Of a DNA stretch of 64,000 nt, positions 22,265 to 32,906 are shown one piece after another. Numbering within the stretch: position 1 is the stretch's first letter; the number at the start of each line of letters is the position of its first letter. Where the stretch lies: contig CM065812.1 in NCBI GenBank assembly GCA_033398695.1, positions 139,382,858-139,446,857 on the forward strand, written 5' to 3'. Under the pieces are notes generated by a model that was given only the letters and a program-made list of their open reading frames with translations, was not told the DNA's origin and ran no database searches. The DNA comes from Orobanche coerulescens (Eukaryota; Streptophyta; Magnoliopsida; Lamiales; Orobanchaceae). The translations under genes were made by a program, and so were the position numbers.

Positions 22265-22903
22265 AGCTGCTCGGCCACCAAGAACCGGGTTAATCTTAGA
22301 AGTTTAGCTAAAAAAACCCGAAATATATGAAGTACTCTCTTTTCTTTCTCTCTCTAAAAAATGCTGTATTCTCAGAGTCTGGATATCCTTTGAGGAACCC
22401 CCCCTCTCCCTTTTATAGGATGGAGGATACCTTGTCATCTGAGATGATCCCTGATTCCTAGAGAGAATCCCGGATATCCAGGGATTCAAGCTGCGATTTC
22501 CTATCCCTGGATTTCCGGGATTGCGAGGTATGGGCTCTCAATCCCTGGATCTCCGGGATTGGCAAGGTATGGGTTCTCACTCGGATCTTAGGGATTCACA
22601 GGGTGAGTCGGATCTTCTTTCCCAAGAGTCCGATGGTTTTTAGGTCGGCTCATCCCTATTCAAATCGTAGTTTGAGAGGCCTTTGAGGTCGGCGACTGTT
22701 ATCGGATATCATAGGTCGGCGGGGCCTCCGAGGTCGGCGCCCTTTATCTTAACAGATGTCACAGCTAAATGGGGCCTCCGAGGTCGGCGATCTTCTAAAG
22801 GACCTTGGGGTTGTAATCTCCTTATCTAAGAACCTAGGTCGGACCTTTATTGGTCCATATTTTAAACCGGGTTTTCAGCGAGCGTACATTCGACGTCCTA
22901 TCA
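22265..22903 (-). repeat. Tat 3' LTR (left), 5'-most bases missing
   Basis: It starts AGCTGCTCGGCCACCAAG where the other LTR has TGTAACCGAGCTGATCGGCC; about 8 bases plus one internal base are missing. It differs from the right LTR mainly by single-base indels in homopolymer runs. It ends CTATCA, next to the element's polypurine tract (22904-22918, GTAGGGGGGACTGGT on the - strand). Confidence 0.82.
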
Positions 22904-23210
22904 ACCAGTCCCCCCTACTCTAGTCGAGCTGTAAGACCGAGTAGAGTAAGATTTGTTTACAACCGGACGACCTTGACACAACTGTCCTAGGGACTCTCAT
23001 TCCCAGATAACGAGGCTCTCCGTACTTTGTGCGCTATAATTAACCTATCTTTTCCTTTCCCTGCCTCCAAGACGTCGCCTCGGTGGCCGAAGCCAGGTGT
23101 TGACCTGCCATAGGTCGGCTAAGACGGTGCCAAATCCCAGCCGTTCCTTCGGATAGGGCATCGGACGCTCCAGATCGTCCCTATCCTCCTCGGTTTTTGC
23201 CCCTCCCTCC

Positions 23211-23219
23211 TATAAAAGG
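23211..23219 (+). promoter_or_regulatory. TATA box for the antisense gene of the Tat element
   Basis: TATAAAAGG on the strand opposite to the Tat coding strand, followed by a pyrimidine-rich leader and, 232 bp later, the antisense ORF start. A possible intron lies between a CCATGG/GTATGTTC donor at about 23364 and a TTTTCCTCAAG acceptor at about 23448. Position and sequence fit a functional pol II promoter. Confidence 0.55.
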
Positions 23220-23450
23220 TCTTCTTCTTCCCCCTTTACCACTTCCGCGATTTTACACCCTCAATCTCTGGTGCAAAAATTCCCAGGCAACCCTAGCAAT
23301 CGCACTATCCGCCCCGCGACAAGTTTGCTCCACCTTTCTCCGGCGAACTTCCACCCAATCCCATGGGTATGTTCATCTAAACATCTTTAGCTTTTTGATT
23401 TGTTTTACACATATTTTTCCTTTTCTTCTTCCTCCCCTTTTCCTCAAGTT

Positions 23451-25878
23451 ATGTCGTCTGCTTCGGATTCCCAAAATATTTCCGGCGAGTCGGCCGTGAA
23501 CTCTTTTTTGGAGGGTCTTTCCTCTTCTGATGGGGATTCGGGGGGTAGGTCGGGGCGAGCTACTGGTTCCTCCCTCCGCCTTAGGGATGAACCTTTAGGC
23601 GACGTAGACTGGTCCGAGCTAGGTGACATCCCCCCCTCTGGCATCCCCCTAATCGTTGTAGATCCTCCTTCCCCTCCCCCCGCGGACGAGGTAACTGTGA
23701 CCGGCCTTTTAGCCGACCCCTATCAAACGGTTGTAGGGGCGACTCGAGTTCTCCCTCCCCATCCTCTATCGAGGACTAGCCCAGCTGCGCTGGCTAGTTT
23801 TATAAGATTTCTTAGGCTTCCCCCGGGGTGGGAATTTGTCACACCTCAGGCTAGCGATACCTCTGATCATCCTCCGGGTCATATTACTCGGTTTGTGGAC
23901 CAGTGAGCGTGGTCTCCGCTTCCCACCCCATCCCTTTCGCCTCTCTCCACTAAATACAATCTTCCCTCAACCAGTTCTCTCCTAACTCTTTTCGTTACAT
24001 GGTGGGTTTTCTCGTCTTTGTGTCATTACAGGCATAAGAGGAACCCGACTGGGCTTTTTCTATTTTTGCTTTGGGTTAAAGAGTTTTAAAGGCTCTTTTT
24101 ACTTGACCTCCTAACGACGCCCATTTTTTCACCCACCTCCTTCCAATGTGAAGGACTGAGGTCCCGCTTCTTTTCCTTCGGCTCCCCACATCCGATTCCC
24201 GGGGCTTTCCTACGCAATGGACGCAGCTACCCGAGCCGTGATCCTATTCCCAGCGTAGTTCCATCCGGCCGCGTGGGTCGAGAAAGTTCGGGAATGGAAT
24301 GCCATTCCCTATAATGCTTTCCAGTGACGCAATTCCATGATCTTGTGCTCCATTGTGGGCTGAGCTCGAATCCCTACCCGGCTATCCCCGACATCGGTAG
24401 GCTTTATCTATGTATATATTTTTTAGATCTTTGTTATTTTGCTTTTTGTCTATTTCCTTGACCGTTTGTACTGTTTTTTGTAGATCGATTCATGCGAACC
24501 CGCCGGTCGGATGCCTCCAAGCCACCGAACCAAACAAAGCGAAGGTTCCTAAGTCGACGAATCCTCCCAAGGAGAGGGCGGAGGGCTCGTCCAAAGCCAA
24601 ACGGAAGGCTCCTGCACGCCCCAAGTGCGGGGTAACTCTTCCATCCGATCTGGCTCCTACCTTGACCACGGACGAGGCTCTGCGAGCTCGTCTCGGCAAC
24701 TTCAGTCACTCAGAGGGCCTCTTCTCCTAGCTCCCTGCTTCCAAACGGCCGAAGACCGCGGGTCCTCCAGTCCGGCTATGGAGACTCTTCTCCGTTGCAA
24801 GGAGTTTGAGAAATTCCTCCCTTACTTTAGCTCCATGGTCCCGCTAAGGATAAGTCCGGGGTTACGAGACGCCGCGAGGACCCTAAATTTGACGCTATGA
24901 TGATGTACTTTGGGAAGGTATTCCCTTTTCGCCTTCATACCTCTTTTGGTTATTTTTATGTTTATTATTACCCTTTCCGACTGGTACAATTTCTTGTGCG
25001 GTTCTTCGCCACCTTCGTGACCTTCGCCGAGGATCATAAGCTCGGCGCTACCTCTTCTTCGCGGCTCACCCAGATGCAAGCCGACTGAGGCCGCCCGGCG
25101 GCTAATTCGATCTTTCGGCCCGGCCAGGAGAGGGAGTATCGCTAGATGCCGCTGAAGAAGGAGTCCGAGCGGAGACGGTTTTAGAGCGGGCCCAAATGGC
25201 CAAGGTTCGGCTAAACCAGAGGCGGAATTTTGGAAGACCATGTCTTCGGTGAAACGGAGAAGGTGGGCCGGCTCGAGGCTCGGTTGTCGGAAGCTAGGGC
25301 CGAATCCGAAAGGATAGCCCAACTTGAGGCACGGGCGAAGGCTGAATGGAGAAGGTCGCCGACTTGAAGCTCAAGCTAGAGCGGCGTCGGAAAAAGTGAC
25401 CTGCTGGAGACCCAACTAGCCGAGGCTAGGTCCGAAGGATCGTCTTATGAGCGGGGTGACGGATGGCCGACGTCGATTCCTAACTAGTGACGTTGGTCAC
25501 TCTTTTACGGAGGCCTACCGTTCCGCCCTCCTGGCCGGTATCATAATTCCACCGCATTCTGGTAAAGCTAGCCCCGGCCGCGATGCAATATTTTGACTTT
25601 GCTCGACCGTGCTCGTGAGCGGCTAGCTTCATTGGGCTTTTCGGGCGAGCTGGACCGGATCCGCATTGACGGGGCTCCGTTCTTCGGGTTGGTCCGGACG
25701 TGGAAGAATCTCCTGAGGCGGCCCGGTGGAAGGACGCCCTTGAGGAGTCCCTAAAGGAATCGGCTTAGACTTGAGCCGCTTTCCGATCCTCCCACCACTG
25801 TTAGGGCCAATACTCCTACTCCCGAGGTGGTTGGGACCGATAGTGATGCTTCTCCTCCGCCGCCTCCTCCGTCTTGAG
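23451..25878 (+). pseudogene. Antisense gene of the Tat element (gypsy-type transposon protein, decayed)
   Basis: The first open stretch (23451-23906, 151 aa) starts MSSASDSQNISGESAVNSFL, is Ser/Asp/Pro-rich and ends HPPGHITRFVDQ. Later open pieces include a Lys/Pro-rich segment (24484-24730) and a coiled-coil segment near 25257-25350 (RLEARLSEARAESERIAQLE). The last frame ends in a poly-Pro run and TGA near 25876. Known Tat elements such as Grande carry an antisense ORF between pol and the 3' LTR, and many plant proteins annotated as putative gypsy-type transposon share this layout; I infer the same class. Frameshifts prevent a full product. Function of the family is unknown. Confidence 0.5.
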
Positions 25879-25984
25879 CCCGTAGCTTAGTGTAGACAAT
25901 GTATATTTTTCTTTTAATTTTTTTCCTACTTTATTTGTACTGGCACAACTTATTTTGAATGACAACCTTCTGAGTTGAATGTAC

Positions 25985-26240
25985 TTTGGGCTTGTGTGTT
26001 TTTTGAGTTGAATGACAACAAAGTTGATATAGCTCGGTATTGCTTGTAATCTTAATGTATCTTGTGCCTGTTTATTTTGATACAACAAAGTCGATATAGC
26101 TCGGTATTGCTTGTAACCTTAATATATCTTGTGCCTGTTTGTTTTGATACAACAAAGTCGACATAGCTCGGTATTGCTTGTAACCTTAATATATCTTGTG
26201 CCTGTTTGTTTTGATACAACAAAGTCGACATAGCTCGGAG
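25985..26240. repeat. 67-bp tandem repeat in Tat element
   Basis: About 3.5 copies of a unit containing GATACAACAAAGTCGAYATA and GTGCCTGTTTRTTTTGATAC. TGCTTGTAA occurs at 26041, 26108 and 26175, 67 bp apart. Between antisense gene and integrase; non-coding. Confidence 0.8.
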
Positions 26241-26367
26241 TCGCCACTTTAAATTCCGAAAATTCCTAAATGTAATCCGACCAGTTTGACTTAACCTTTT
26301 CACCGATCTCTAGTGTAAGTTGGGTATTTCCCTTTAGTCATAGTTTCATAGGTCGGTTCGCCTTTAC

Positions 26368-26835
26368 TTGGATCTGGAGGCGTTTCGCCTATTCAGATGT
26401 CAGAGGGTGGTTCACCCTTACTCGGATCTGGAGGCGTTTCGCCTGTTCAGATGTCAGAGGGCGGTTCACCCTTACTCGGATCTGGAGGCGTTTCGCCTGT
26501 TCAGATGTCAGAGGGCGGTTCACCCTTACTCGGATCTGGAGGCGTTTCGCCTGTTCAGATGTCAGTGGGCGGTTCACACTTACTCGGATCTGGAGGCGTT
26601 TCGCCTGTTCAGATGTCAGAGGGCGGTTCACCCTTACTCGGATCTGGAGGCGTTTCGCCTGTTCAGATGTCAGAGGGCGGTTCACCCTTACTCGGATCTG
26701 GAGGCGTTCGCTGTTCGATGTCGAGGGCGGATCACCATTACTCGGACCTGGAGGCGTTTCGCCTGTTCAGATGTCAGAGGGCGGTTCACCCTTACTCGGA
26801 TCTGGAGGCGTTTCGCCTGTTCAGATGTCAGTTCT
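26368..26835. repeat. 54-bp tandem repeat in Tat element
   Basis: Nearly nine copies. ATGTCAG starts at 26397, 26451, 26505, 26559, 26613, 26667, 26770 and 26824. The unit at about 26716 is shorter by 5 bases through scattered single-base losses. Because 54 is a multiple of 3 and the unit lacks stops in several frames, frames on both strands stay open (for example MSEGGSPLLGSGGVSPVQ repeated); I regard these as by-products, not genes. Confidence 0.9.
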
Positions 26836-27092
26836 AGTTTTACTTGATCAACACATTCAGAGATATATTTTTGTAATAAACTTTCATTAAAACAACATAA
26901 GCTTTTTTCCACATCTCTTCACACAAAATACTTTTTTAAGTGACATATGTTCCAAGGTCTTTTGATGAGGCGCCCCTCCATATCCTCAAGCTCGTAAGCT
27001 CCTCCCGCGTAAATTCGGATTACCTTGTAAGGGCCCTCCCGGTTGGTTCCAGCTTTCTGTTTTCCTGAGGGCATCACCGCCCGAGCACCAAA

Positions 27093-28145
27093 TCACCGAC
27101 TGAATTGTCTCTTCTTGACTCTTTTGTCATGAGCCGCTTTTGTCGCTTTTGTATCTTCGATTCGTCTTCGCCGCTTCCTCCTTTCTTCTATGGTATCTAA
27201 CGCTTCCTTCATTATTTCCTCGTTCTCCACCTCGTTGAACCATCGAACCCGATGGGACATTTCTCCGACTTCTGCGGGGATGACGGCCTCGGACCCGTAG
27301 ACCATACTGAAGGGTGTTTCTCCTGTTGACGATATAGGTGAGGTCCAGAACGACCATAGTACCGAGCTCATCCACCCATCCTCCACCCACTTTGTCTAAG
27401 CGGGTTTTTATCCCTGCAAGATTGTTACGTTAGTTACCTCTACTTGCCCGTTAGCTTGCGGGTGAGCAACCGCACGAACCTTTGCTTGATATGCATGCCC
27501 TCGCACCAGATCGGGTCCTCTTCCCATTGAATTGGGTTCCATTATCTCGAGATGAGTATCCGGGGCGCTCCGTACTGCAAAGAAATGTTGTTAAACAGAA
27601 ACTTATGATTCTTTGCTCGGTTATGGTGGCCATGTGCTCGGCCTCTACCCATTTCTTGAAGTAGTCTATGGCTACTATTAAGAACTTTCTTCCTCCCGAG
27701 CTGTGTGTAAAGCGCCCATGATGTCAATTCCCCATTTGGCGAATGGACGGGCGCTCCCATGGTGATCATATCCTCGGCCGATATGAATTAAGGGTGCGTG
27801 CACTTGACATTTTGGCATCGCTTAACCATTTCCACCGCTTTCTTGCTCATGGTCGCCAAAAGAAACCAGCCTTAGCGTTTTGCTAATCAGCGCTCTTCCT
27901 TTGGTATGGTCTCCGCAGCACCCTTCGTGGATTTCTTCCAATACACTTCGCCCTTCTTCTTCCGAGATGCATCGTTGGTATGGCCCGAGGTAGGACCTTT
28001 TATATAGCTCATCATTAATGCAGCAGAACCTTGCTGCTCTTCGCACAATTTTCATTCTTTCTTGTCTCTCCTTGGGTAATTCTGCCCTTCTTAGGTATGC
28101 CAATAAAGGAGTTCGCCAATCTGCCATCTCATTCACCTCCATCAC
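27093..28145 (-). pseudogene. Tat integrase (decayed)
   Basis: On the - strand, the zinc-binding N-terminal part shows ARFCCINDELYKRSYLGPYQ and EEIHEGCCGDHTKGRALISK (HHCC region). The core is seen only in fragments (SRDNGTQFNGK), and the C-terminal part is FSMVYGSEAVIPAEVGEMSH, followed by a basic stretch (RRKRRRRIEDTKATKAAHDK). Several frameshifts separate the pieces. The enzyme would insert element cDNA into chromosomes; not functional here. Confidence 0.75.
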
Positions 28146-28339
28146 TGTTTCATGATGCTACTTCGGCTGCTCCTAATCGTGCATTCGCGAGCGGCAATCC
28201 ACTAAGGAGCTTCCCATCTTTGCTAGGTAATCGGCTTTTGCATTCTCCGACCTAGGGATATGGACTAGCTTCCATTCACCTAGTTTTTGGCACCTCTTTT
28301 ACTTCCTCCACATACTTCTTCATCCGATCTTCATTTATC

Positions 28340-29274
28340 TCAAATTTTCCTTCTACATTGTGTGACCGGTTGGGAATCGAGTAAGCAATGAGTCGTCGTG
28401 CGCCTAAGTCTATTCCTACCGCATTCCCTTGACTGTGGCTTCATATTCGGCCTTGTTGTTAGATGCCTGAAATCGAATTTTATGGCATACTCTAATTGCT
28501 CGCCGTCCGGGGTAGTGAGCATTATTCCTGCCCAAGAACCACTGGTTGTCGCCGATCCTTCCTCATGCAACAGCCACACGCCTGCGGGGGGCGACGGCAT
28601 GGCCCCCTCTTGTATAAAGACTGCTAGGGCTCGAGCTTTAATCGCCGTTCTCGGCTCATATTCCATGTCGTACTCCCCATTTCCACCGCCCACTTCACCA
28701 GATGACCTGATACATTAGGTCGCCCTAATATTTCTCTCAAGGGCAAGTTGGTTCGCAATTTTATCCGGTGGGCTAGGAAATAGGGCCTCAATCGCCTGGC
28801 CGTAACCACTAACGCCAGCGCCCCTTTTTCTAGCTCGGAGTAGTTCCGTTCTGATCCTTGCAAGATTCGGCTCGTATAATAAATGGGCTTTTGTTTATTC
28901 ATTTCTTCTCTCAGCAAGACCGAGCTCACCGCTCCTTCTCCCACTGATAAGTAGAGTACAAGATCCTCTCCTGGTACTGGTTTGGTGAGTAGTGGCAGCT
29001 CGGCCAAATACTCTTTCAATTTTTCGAATGCCGTTTGCGCTTCCGGGGTCCATTCGAACTTGTTCCCTTTTCTTAAGAGTTTAAAAAATGGGAACCCCTT
29101 CTCGGCCGAGCGTGATATGAAACGGCTCAGCCCTGCTATTCTTCCCGTTAGTATCTGGATATCCTTTATATTTTTTGGAGGATTCATTTGCGATCGCCTT
29201 GACCTTCTCCGGGTTGACCTCGATTCCTTGCTCTGTGACCACATACCCCAGGAATTTTCCCGATTTGACTCCAA
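28340..29274 (-). pseudogene. Tat RNase H plus second RNase H-like domain (decayed)
   Basis: RNase H of the gypsy type is seen as KPVPGEDLVLYLSVGEGAVS, NKQKPIYYTSRILQGSERNY and EKGALALVVTARRLRPYFLA. After HLVKWAVEMG a second domain follows with GVWLLHEEGSATTSGSWAGI and TTPDGEQLEYAIKFDF; this matches the additional archaeal-type RNase H of Tat elements, in which the usual DGS motif has become EEGS. Frameshifts at about 28640 and 28340 break it. Confidence 0.72.
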
Positions 29275-29864
29275 AAGAGCATTTCGATGGGTTGAGTTTC
29301 ATTCCGTATGTGCGCAGGTTCTCGAACGTCTCTTCTAGGTCCCTGATATGTTCTCCTGCCTTCACACTTTTCACTAGCATATCATCCACGTATACCTCCA
29401 TGTTTCCGCCGATTTGGGATTTAAAGATTCTGTCGACCATCCTCGATATGTAGCTCTGCATTTTTCAATCCAAAAGGCATGCGTACATAGCAAAAGTTCC
29501 CTTTGAAACCACAAAACTAACCCGCTTTACGTCTAAAAGTGCGAGAGGAATTTGATGATATCCTTGGGAAGCGTCCATCATCTTGAGTAACTCGCACCCG
29601 AGGTTGAATCCACCACTGATCTATGCGGGCAACGGGTAGTGATCCTTGGGACATGCTTTATTTAGGTCCCTAAGTCCATGCACATCCTCCACTTCCCGTG
29701 CCCTTCCCTACCATCACGGCATTGGATAGCCACTCCGAAATCGGATTTCCATTATGTGCCCACTCGGAGGAGCTTATCAACCTCTTCCCCAATGACCTCA
29801 TCCATTTCTCGCCCGAAATGCCTCCTCTTCGCTTTCTTGGTCTTATGGTGGGGTCGATGTTCAA
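29081..29864 (-). pseudogene. Tat reverse transcriptase (decayed)
   Basis: The N-terminal RT part (NIDPTIRPRKRR, EWLSNAVMVGKGTG) is frameshifted. The catalytic box YVDDMLVKS lies in an open stretch (29461-29081) with NLRTYGMKLNPSKCSFGVKS and GKFLGYVVTEQGIEVNPEKV, which is standard for Tat/Athila RT. The region between 29864 and 29461 contains fragments of the palm domain in changing frames. Confidence 0.75.
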
Positions 29865-30361
29865 CTTGTGTTCGGCAATTGTTGGCTGATTCCCACCAGA
29901 TCCTCGGTGTGAATGCGAAAATGTCCACGAATCTTCTTAGCAGTGATGAGGCCTTCCTTTATTCCATCGTCCAACCGACTCCCATGCGAGTCTTGGTTTC
30001 CGGCTTTCTGGAACCAATTCTATTTCTAGCAACTCCTCGTTGGGCTTGACACCTTCTTCCTCGCCTTCCTCGGGTGTCTTCGTTTGTTTATTCCTCTTGG
30101 ACTCGGATCCGACCCCCGAGCTCGGTGTCCTCTTTCCACGTTGTACTCCACCTTCACGGTTGTTTGATAACAAGAACGGGCGACAAACCGATCTCCTGCT
30201 ACCTCTCCCACCTCCTCCTATGGGGAATTTCACTTTCATGTGCGCGGTAGAGGCTACGCTTCAATTTGTTGAGCCCTGGCGTCCTAAAATGGCGTTATAG
30301 GCCGATTTGGTGTCCACCACTAAGAATCCGAGTGTCTTGACCTTTCGATGGGGCATCCGAC

Positions 30362-32191
30362 CTAGTGCCACCGGGCGGCACCACTTCTCCCACCGGTTGC
30401 ACCTCGGTCATACAGAACCCATTGAGCGCGGTATCTACCTTTCTCAATTCCACTTCCGTTCATCTGTTTGAAACAGTCATAGAATAAGATGTCTCTTGAG
30501 CTACCCGTATCGATAAACACCCTCTCGCACGTCAGAATCGGCGATTTCATTTGTGATGACCAACGCGTCATTGTGGGGCGTATGTATCCCATTATAATCC
30601 ATGGGGCTGAATGAATGATAGGCCCACTGCCTACAGAGGCGACCTCCTTGAGTTGATGACACCTAGCCTTTCGTGCGTGGGCTTTCCTAGCCTGATTAGA
30701 ACTTCCGTCGGTTGGTCCCCCTGATATCATGTGGATCACTCTTTTTTTAGCTGGGGGAGCAGCGGGTCCCCGTGGAGCTTCTCTTTTCAACCCCGCCCCT
30801 CCTGGGGGCATGGGTCGCTGCCTCCGACCTCCATTTCTCTGTTGATATGTGAACTCCATCAGATGTCCCGCTCGGACCAGCCTCTCGATCTCGTCCTTAA
30901 GGTGCTTGCATTCATCTGTTTTATGCCCGTAATCATTGTGGAATCGACAATAAAGATCTGACTTCGGCTGGGTAGGCCTATTAGGGCGAGATGCAGGCCA
31001 CTCGATGACCCTGCTCATCTTACCCTCAACTGCTTCCAAAACCTGGGCTCTCCTCATTGTTAGTGGGCTATATTGGTCAAATCTTGGTCGCCTTAGAACG
31101 ATATCGTTCTTCTTCCGATCTGTTTTCCCCCGTGACATTTCTTCCCGAGGCAAATTTCCTTGAAAGGTGTACTCCTCCCGCTGTATCAATCTGCTGGACC
31201 CCCTTTCCCCATCCTCGGGCTTTTCATACAACTCCTCCATATCCTTCTCGGTTTCCTCAACGTTGATGTACTTCGAGCATCGGGCTAAGACCTCATCGTA
31301 TGTTCTGGCTGGTTTTTTAGCTAATGAGGTGCGTAACAACCCCGGCCTTAGTCCCTGTGTCAAGGCACTGGTTTTTACCTCTTCTGACGACGAGGGTACC
31401 TCCAGACACGCCTTCGTGAATCGGGTCACATAAGCTCTCAGCGCCTCTCCAGAATATTGTTTGATACTGAACAAGGACATGAAGGTCTTTTGGTGCGCCC
31501 TGGCGCTGGCGAAATGCGTCAAGAACGCGGAGCTGAAGGTTTTTAAGCTGGTGATTGACCCAGGGGGTATCTGGTGGAACCAATCCTGAGCTGACTCGGT
31601 AAGTGTGGCCAAGAATGCCCTGCAACTCACGGCATCCGAATATCTATGTAGTACCGCCATGTTCTCGAATCTGTATAAATGTCGGGTAGGATCTGAGAGT
31701 CCATCATAGGTGAAGGTAACAGCCCTAAACCCATACGGGAGTTCGGCCTGTAGTATGCCTTCTGAGAAGGGATGGCCTGGATGACTTTCCATGTCCCTCC
31801 CCGCAACCTTCTGTCGCAACTCTTCCAGCTCGTCCTGCATGGTGGATATCAAGGGATCCTGCGTTTTTTCCTGCCTAGATCGCTCCCATATTTTTGGATA
31901 ACTCTCACCATGTTCTTCTTGCTGATCAATTTCTTCCGGCCCATCCGATAGGATAGGTATTACTTTTCGTGGTACCCTTTGCTTTTCGACCTCCTGGCTC
32001 TTCTGGATTGCATTGGCGATTATGTCGGCCAAGGCTTCCTTCGTTAGTGTAATTGTGCTGGGTGCGACTTCTTCTACAGGGGTGGCGGGCGTTTTCTCCA
32101 GAGTCGCTTCTCCACCCGCCGCCGCTAGCTCCTCTTCTAGATTTCTGGGTATCAAATCCCCTGTTCTCTTCTGGTTCATTTCTTCTGCCAT
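30362..32191 (-). CDS. Tat Gag plus protease start (open, about 609 aa)
   Basis: The likely start is MAEEMNQKRTGDL at 32191; an earlier in-frame Met lies at 32203. Domains: acidic N-terminal region, Gag capsid (AELPYGFRAVTFTYDGLSDP, TLTESAQDWFHQIPPGSITS, ARAHQKTFMSLFSIKQYSGE), a zinc-knuckle-like CRFHNDYGHKTDEC, then the protease with active site VFIDTGSSRDILFY near the end. The frame is lost just after the protease. It is the only long intact frame of this element. It would supply the particle capsid and the processing enzyme. Preceded by primer site and LTR in the correct order. Confidence 0.75.
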   Translation of the reverse strand: MAEEMNQKRTGDLIPRNLEEELAAAGGEATLEKTPATPVEEVAPSTITLTKEALADIIANAIQKSQEVEKQRVPRKVIPILSDGPEEIDQQEEHGESYPKIWERSRQEKTQDPLISTMQDELEELRQKVAGRDMESHPGHPFSEGILQAELPYGFRAVTFTYDGLSDPTRHLYRFENMAVLHRYSDAVSCRAFLATLTESAQDWFHQIPPGSITSLKTFSSAFLTHFASARAHQKTFMSLFSIKQYSGEALRAYVTRFTKACLEVPSSSEEVKTSALTQGLRPGLLRTSLAKKPARTYDEVLARCSKYINVEETEKDMEELYEKPEDGERGSSRLIQREEYTFQGNLPREEMSRGKTDRKKNDIVLRRPRFDQYSPLTMRRAQVLEAVEGKMSRVIEWPASRPNRPTQPKSDLYCRFHNDYGHKTDECKHLKDEIERLVRAGHLMEFTYQQRNGGRRQRPMPPGGAGLKREAPRGPAAPPAKKRVIHMISGGPTDGSSNQARKAHARKARCHQLKEVASVGSGPIIHSAPWIIMGYIRPTMTRWSSQMKSPILTCERVFIDTGSSRDILFYDCFKQMNGSGIEKGRYRAQWVLYDRGATGGRSGAARWH

Positions 32192-32234
32192 TACTAACCT
32201 CACGTCTCAGCTCAAAGTGACTCGATGTCACGTT

Positions 32235-32250
32235 CCCACAGACGGCGCCA
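32235..32250 (-). other. Primer-binding site of the Tat element
   Basis: On the - strand TGGCGCCGTCTGTGGG begins five bases inside the right LTR; the TGGCGCCG start is typical of Tat and Athila elements. Confidence 0.75.
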
Positions 32251-32255
32251 CTTGA

Positions 32256-32906
32256 TGTAACCGAGCTGATCGGCCACCAAGAACCGGGTTAATCTTAGAA
32301 GTTTAGCTAAAAAAACCCGAAATATATGAAGTACTCTCTTTTCTTTCTCTCTCTAAAAAATCTTTGTATTCTCGAGTCTGGATCTCCTTTGAGGAACCCC
32401 CTCTCCATTTTATAGGAGGGAGGATACCTTGTCATCCGAGATGATCCTCGATTCTAGAGAGAATCCGGATATCCAGGGATTCAAGCTGCGATTTCCTATC
32501 CCTGGATTTCCGGGATTGCGAGGTATGGGCTCTCAATCCCTGGATCTCCGGGATTGGCAAGGTATGGGTTCTCAGCCCCTGGATCTTAGGGATTCTGTCA
32601 GGTGAGTCAGGATCTTCTTTCCCAAGAGTCCGATGGTTTTTAGGTCGGCTCATCCCTATTCAAATCAGTAGTTTGAGAGGCCTTTGAGGTCGGCGACCTG
32701 TTATCGGATATCATAGGTCAGCGGGGGCCTTTGAGGTCGGCGCCCTTTATCTTAACAGATGTCACAGCTAAATGGGGCCTCCGAGGTCGGCGATCTTCTA
32801 AAGGACCTTGGGGTTGTAATCTCCTTATCTAAGAACCTAGGTCGGACCTTTATTGGTCCATATTTTAAACCGGGTTTTCAGCGAGCGTACATTCGACGTC
32901 CTATCA
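32256..32906 (-). repeat. Tat 5' LTR (right)
   Basis: 651 bp, TGTAACCGAGCTGATC... to ...CGACGTCCTATCA. Contains several short inverted motifs around ATCCCTGGAT. An open frame starting at 32759 runs from this LTR into Gypsy-A gag only because the junction happens to be in frame. Confidence 0.85.

Larger units (their letters stand above)
22265..32906 (-). mobile_element. Tat-lineage Ty3/gypsy element nested in Gypsy-A gag
   Basis: LTRs of about 640-650 bp (22265-22903, 32256-32906) with ...CTATCA at the right ends. On the - strand: primer site TGGCGCCGTCTGTGGG (32250-32235), Gag-protease (613 aa), RT with YVDD, RNase H, a second RNase H-like domain, integrase, tandem repeats, an antisense gene, polypurine tract, LTR. 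The dual RNase H, the primer site and an antisense ORF before the 3' LTR fit Tat/Grande-type elements. Pol is riddled with single-base frameshifts. The left LTR lacks its first 8 bases or so. Confidence 0.85.

Noticed and set aside
22304..22489. 61-aa - strand frame at the left Tat LTR
   Set aside because: It is within LTR sequence with no domain and is not matched by an equivalent open frame in the other LTR.
26368..26847. 159-aa and 146-aa + strand repeat proteins
   Set aside because: Both come from the 54-bp tandem repeat, which stays open in several frames. No domain or regulatory context.
32759..32906. N-terminal 49 codons of the long Gypsy-A frame that starts at 32759
   Set aside because: These codons are Tat LTR sequence read in frame by chance; true Gypsy-A coding starts again at 32907.
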